64,000 bases of DNA from Leptolinea sp. UBA5366 (lineage in GTDB: Bacteria; Chloroflexota; Anaerolineae; Anaerolineales; Anaerolineaceae): contig DHPK01000010.1 in assembly GCA_002407845.1 (NCBI GenBank), positions 8,017-72,016 of the forward strand, in the 5' to 3' direction. The notes under the pieces were generated by a model that had not been told where the DNA came from, did not search any database, and saw nothing but the letters and a program-made list of their open reading frames with translations. Every line of letters begins with the position of its first letter. Positions within the stretch are counted from its first letter, which is position 1. Of this stretch, positions 62,679-64,000 are shown one piece after another. A program made the position numbers and the translations under genes.

Positions 62679-63077
62679 AGGAAAACCTCCGATTGGGGAT
62701 CATGACGAAAGAAGGCGGTTTATTAAAAATTATAACAATATAAGATTAAGAATCATAATGATATTTGTCTATAGATTTGGGTAAAACGTAACCACCTGAG
62801 CTGATGGTATGTTCTTGACAGCTTATCTGCTCGGCAATTATTGCCTGCCTTTGATGGTTCTCATCGGGAGAAATTCTTATACAGGAAATAATGATAAAGG
62901 AAGGTTATAATTTGAAGAAATTTTTCTCTGCCACGATAATAATGCAATAATTCAAGCTATTATTTGAGCTCACAATTTATTGCAGCTTCGTTTTTCTGTA
63001 AAAAAAGAGAAGAAGTATCGGAGTTTAGGAAGAATTTAGAGGAGATTGGGTGGGTCCCAATCTCCTCAACTTAAAAA
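62679..63077. other. AT-rich intergenic region, no gene seen
   Basis: This 399-bp gap is strongly AT-rich. It holds the minus-strand promoter of the lipoprotein gene, an 8-bp inverted repeat TGCAATAA/TTATTGCA (62943-62950 and 62977-62984) of unknown role, a terminator hairpin (63039-63067) and a possible plus-strand TTGACA near 62815. No protein-coding frame of size is evident. Confidence 0.6.
63039..63067 (-). terminator. Hairpin after the tryptophanase-family gene
   Basis: GAGGAGATTGGG and its perfect complement form a 12-bp stem with a 5-nt loop, 11 bp past the stop codon. The following minus-strand sequence (TAAATTCTTCC) is only moderately T-rich. Confidence 0.7.
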
Positions 63078-64000
63078 CTAATTAATTCGGCTGTCAGCGC
63101 GAACAGCGTCCATCAGGCGGGTTTCCCACCCGTCGATCGATTCCAGCTTACCTATGAAGAAGCGTAAGACTGGCGGTTCCTCGACCCAGCGCAAGCCGTG
63201 AATTAAGTCGCGATGCTCATAGAGCCAGGCAAGGCGATCCGCAGCAAATTCCATCTGAGACATGGTGAACGTCCGGCGCGGAACTGCCAGACGCAGCAGC
63301 TCCATGTCTGACGGAACTTCGTTCCCCTGTTCGTCTCGGTCCATTGAAAGCGTACCGCGCTCCATTCCGCGGCAGCCTGAAACAATGTAGAAAGCGGCAG
63401 CCAGTGCGCAGGACGGGTATTCAAGCTGGGGAATATGCGGGACAAATTTCATCGCATCAACGTGGCACCCAAGCCCGCCAGGAGGCGTGACAACCGGAAC
63501 ACCGAGCGATTCCAGTTTATGGACAAAGAAATTGATCATTTCAGCGCCGCTGCCCGCGACGTTGACGTCAACCATTTCACGCATCCCAACAGCCATCGAT
63601 TCAATCTCTTTGGTTGACATTCCGCCATATGTGATAAAGCCTTCAAAGACTGGCACCTGAGGCAAAATCTTGTGATAAAGCTCATGATTATTTGTGCAGA
63701 TCATGCCGCCGCGCGCCATTGTACTCTTCCGCCCAGACATGTAAATTAGGTCAACCTGCCGCAACATTTCCTGAACAATGTCCAAGATTGACTTGTTTGC
63801 GAACCCGGACTCGCGGGTTTTGATGAAATATGCGTTCTCAGTGATCAGCGAACAATCCATCATCAGCATGATGTCATGTTTTTTCGCGATTTTGCTGACA
63901 GCTTTGAGGTTTTCCATAGAAAAGGGCTGCCCGCCGATCAGGTTTGTCGTGGCTTCCATCCGGATATAAGAAATTTTGCTCTTCCCATATTCGGCGATTG
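63078..64000 (-). CDS. Tryptophanase/tyrosine phenol-lyase family protein (5' part cut by window)
   Basis: The C-terminal about 307 residues of a PLP-dependent beta-eliminating lyase are present and the reading frame continues past the right edge. Family features include ATTNLIGGQPFSMENLKAV, ENAYFIKTRE, GFANKSILDIV, MERGTLSMDRDEQG and VPRRTFTMSQME. The lysine expected to hold PLP is in YMSGRKSTMARGG, where known tryptophanases have KKD. It should release ammonia and pyruvate from Trp or Tyr. Which substrate cannot be told. Confidence 0.85.
   Translation of the reverse strand, partial: IAEYGKSKISYIRMEATTNLIGGQPFSMENLKAVSKIAKKHDIMLMMDCSLITENAYFIKTRESGFANKSILDIVQEMLRQVDLIYMSGRKSTMARGGMICTNNHELYHKILPQVPVFEGFITYGGMSTKEIESMAVGMREMVDVNVAGSGAEMINFFVHKLESLGVPVVTPPGGLGCHVDAMKFVPHIPQLEYPSCALAAAFYIVSGCRGMERGTLSMDRDEQGNEVPSDMELLRLAVPRRTFTMSQMEFAADRLAWLYEHRDLIHGLRWVEEPPVLRFFIGKLESIDGWETRLMDAVRADSRIN

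Noticed and set aside
62880..62950. Short plus-strand frame ending in KKFFSATIIMQ
   Set aside because: About 19 codons in AT-rich DNA; likely chance.
62943..62984. Inverted repeat TGCAATAA/TTATTGCA as an operator
   Set aside because: The spacer is 26 bp, AT-rich, and there is no nearby regulator; kept only as a note in the gap description.

Overview
The window looks like a chromosomal segment of a Chloroflexota bacterium, most likely class Anaerolineae. This is inference from protein style: a lipoprotein with an NBR1-type Ig domain, proline/threonine-rich tails on surface proteins, MacB-type exporters without an outer-membrane partner, and an anaerobe-like enzyme set (2[4Fe-4S] ferredoxin, tryptophanase-family lyase, molybdenum hydroxylase). 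No rRNA, tRNA, CRISPR array, insertion sequence or prophage was seen. Coding density is high and most genes sit in short minus-strand operons.

Layout. 0.1-3.9 kb (-): three-subunit molybdenum hydroxylase. 4.2-5.3 kb (+): methyltransferase and a small DUF5655-like protein. 5.6-10.6 kb (-): LUD-domain protein, uvrC, dtd, a cation diffusion facilitator and a DppA-type D-aminopeptidase. 10.8-19.0 kb (-): a six-gene exporter operon with one MacB-like ATPase/permease pair flanked by two pairs of membrane-fusion proteins. 19.3-23.3 kb: YitT protein, era, GIY-YIG nuclease, tyrA, an M50 protease and a DUF951 protein. 23.4-25.7 kb (+): tsaE, tsaB, rimI and family-4 uracil-DNA glycosylase. 25.8-32.7 kb: envelope glycan genes (three glycosyltransferases, a WecA/TagO-like phosphotransferase, a large polytopic protein). 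32.7-35.4 kb: ABC-F protein, cyclophilin and a short ferredoxin gene.

34.6-35.7 kb is the most unusual non-coding stretch. It holds a perfect parS site (ParB-binding palindrome) between divergent genes and, about 1 kb away, a cluster of DnaA-box-like motifs with a 13-bp direct repeat. The segment may be close to the chromosome origin, although gene orientation (rpsB-tsf on the minus strand) does not clearly support an origin exactly here.

35.7-47.3 kb (mostly -): nucleotidyltransferase-fold protein, oligoendopeptidase F, a DUF952-glycerate kinase fusion, a class-A beta-lactamase-like hydrolase (+), an NlpC/P60 peptidase with a dipeptide epimerase (murein peptide recycling), rsgA, a lipoprotein MecA-like penicillin-binding protein and maf. 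47.4-51.5 kb (+): GrpB-family protein, MarR regulator, an AT-rich RhuM gene that looks acquired, and a glycosyltransferase. 51.5-56.3 kb (-): an unusual operon joining a holin-like/phosphodiesterase membrane protein, an FkbH-like protein and an acyl carrier protein. 56.4-61.2 kb (-): NUDIX hydrolase, ABC-2 transporter, pyrH, tsf, rpsB. 61.5-64 kb (-): NBR1-Ig lipoprotein and a tryptophanase-family lyase cut by the window edge.

Several genes (M50 protease, DUF951, YitT, maf) have a -10-like hexamer 6-7 nt before the start codon and no Shine-Dalgarno, which suggests leaderless transcripts.
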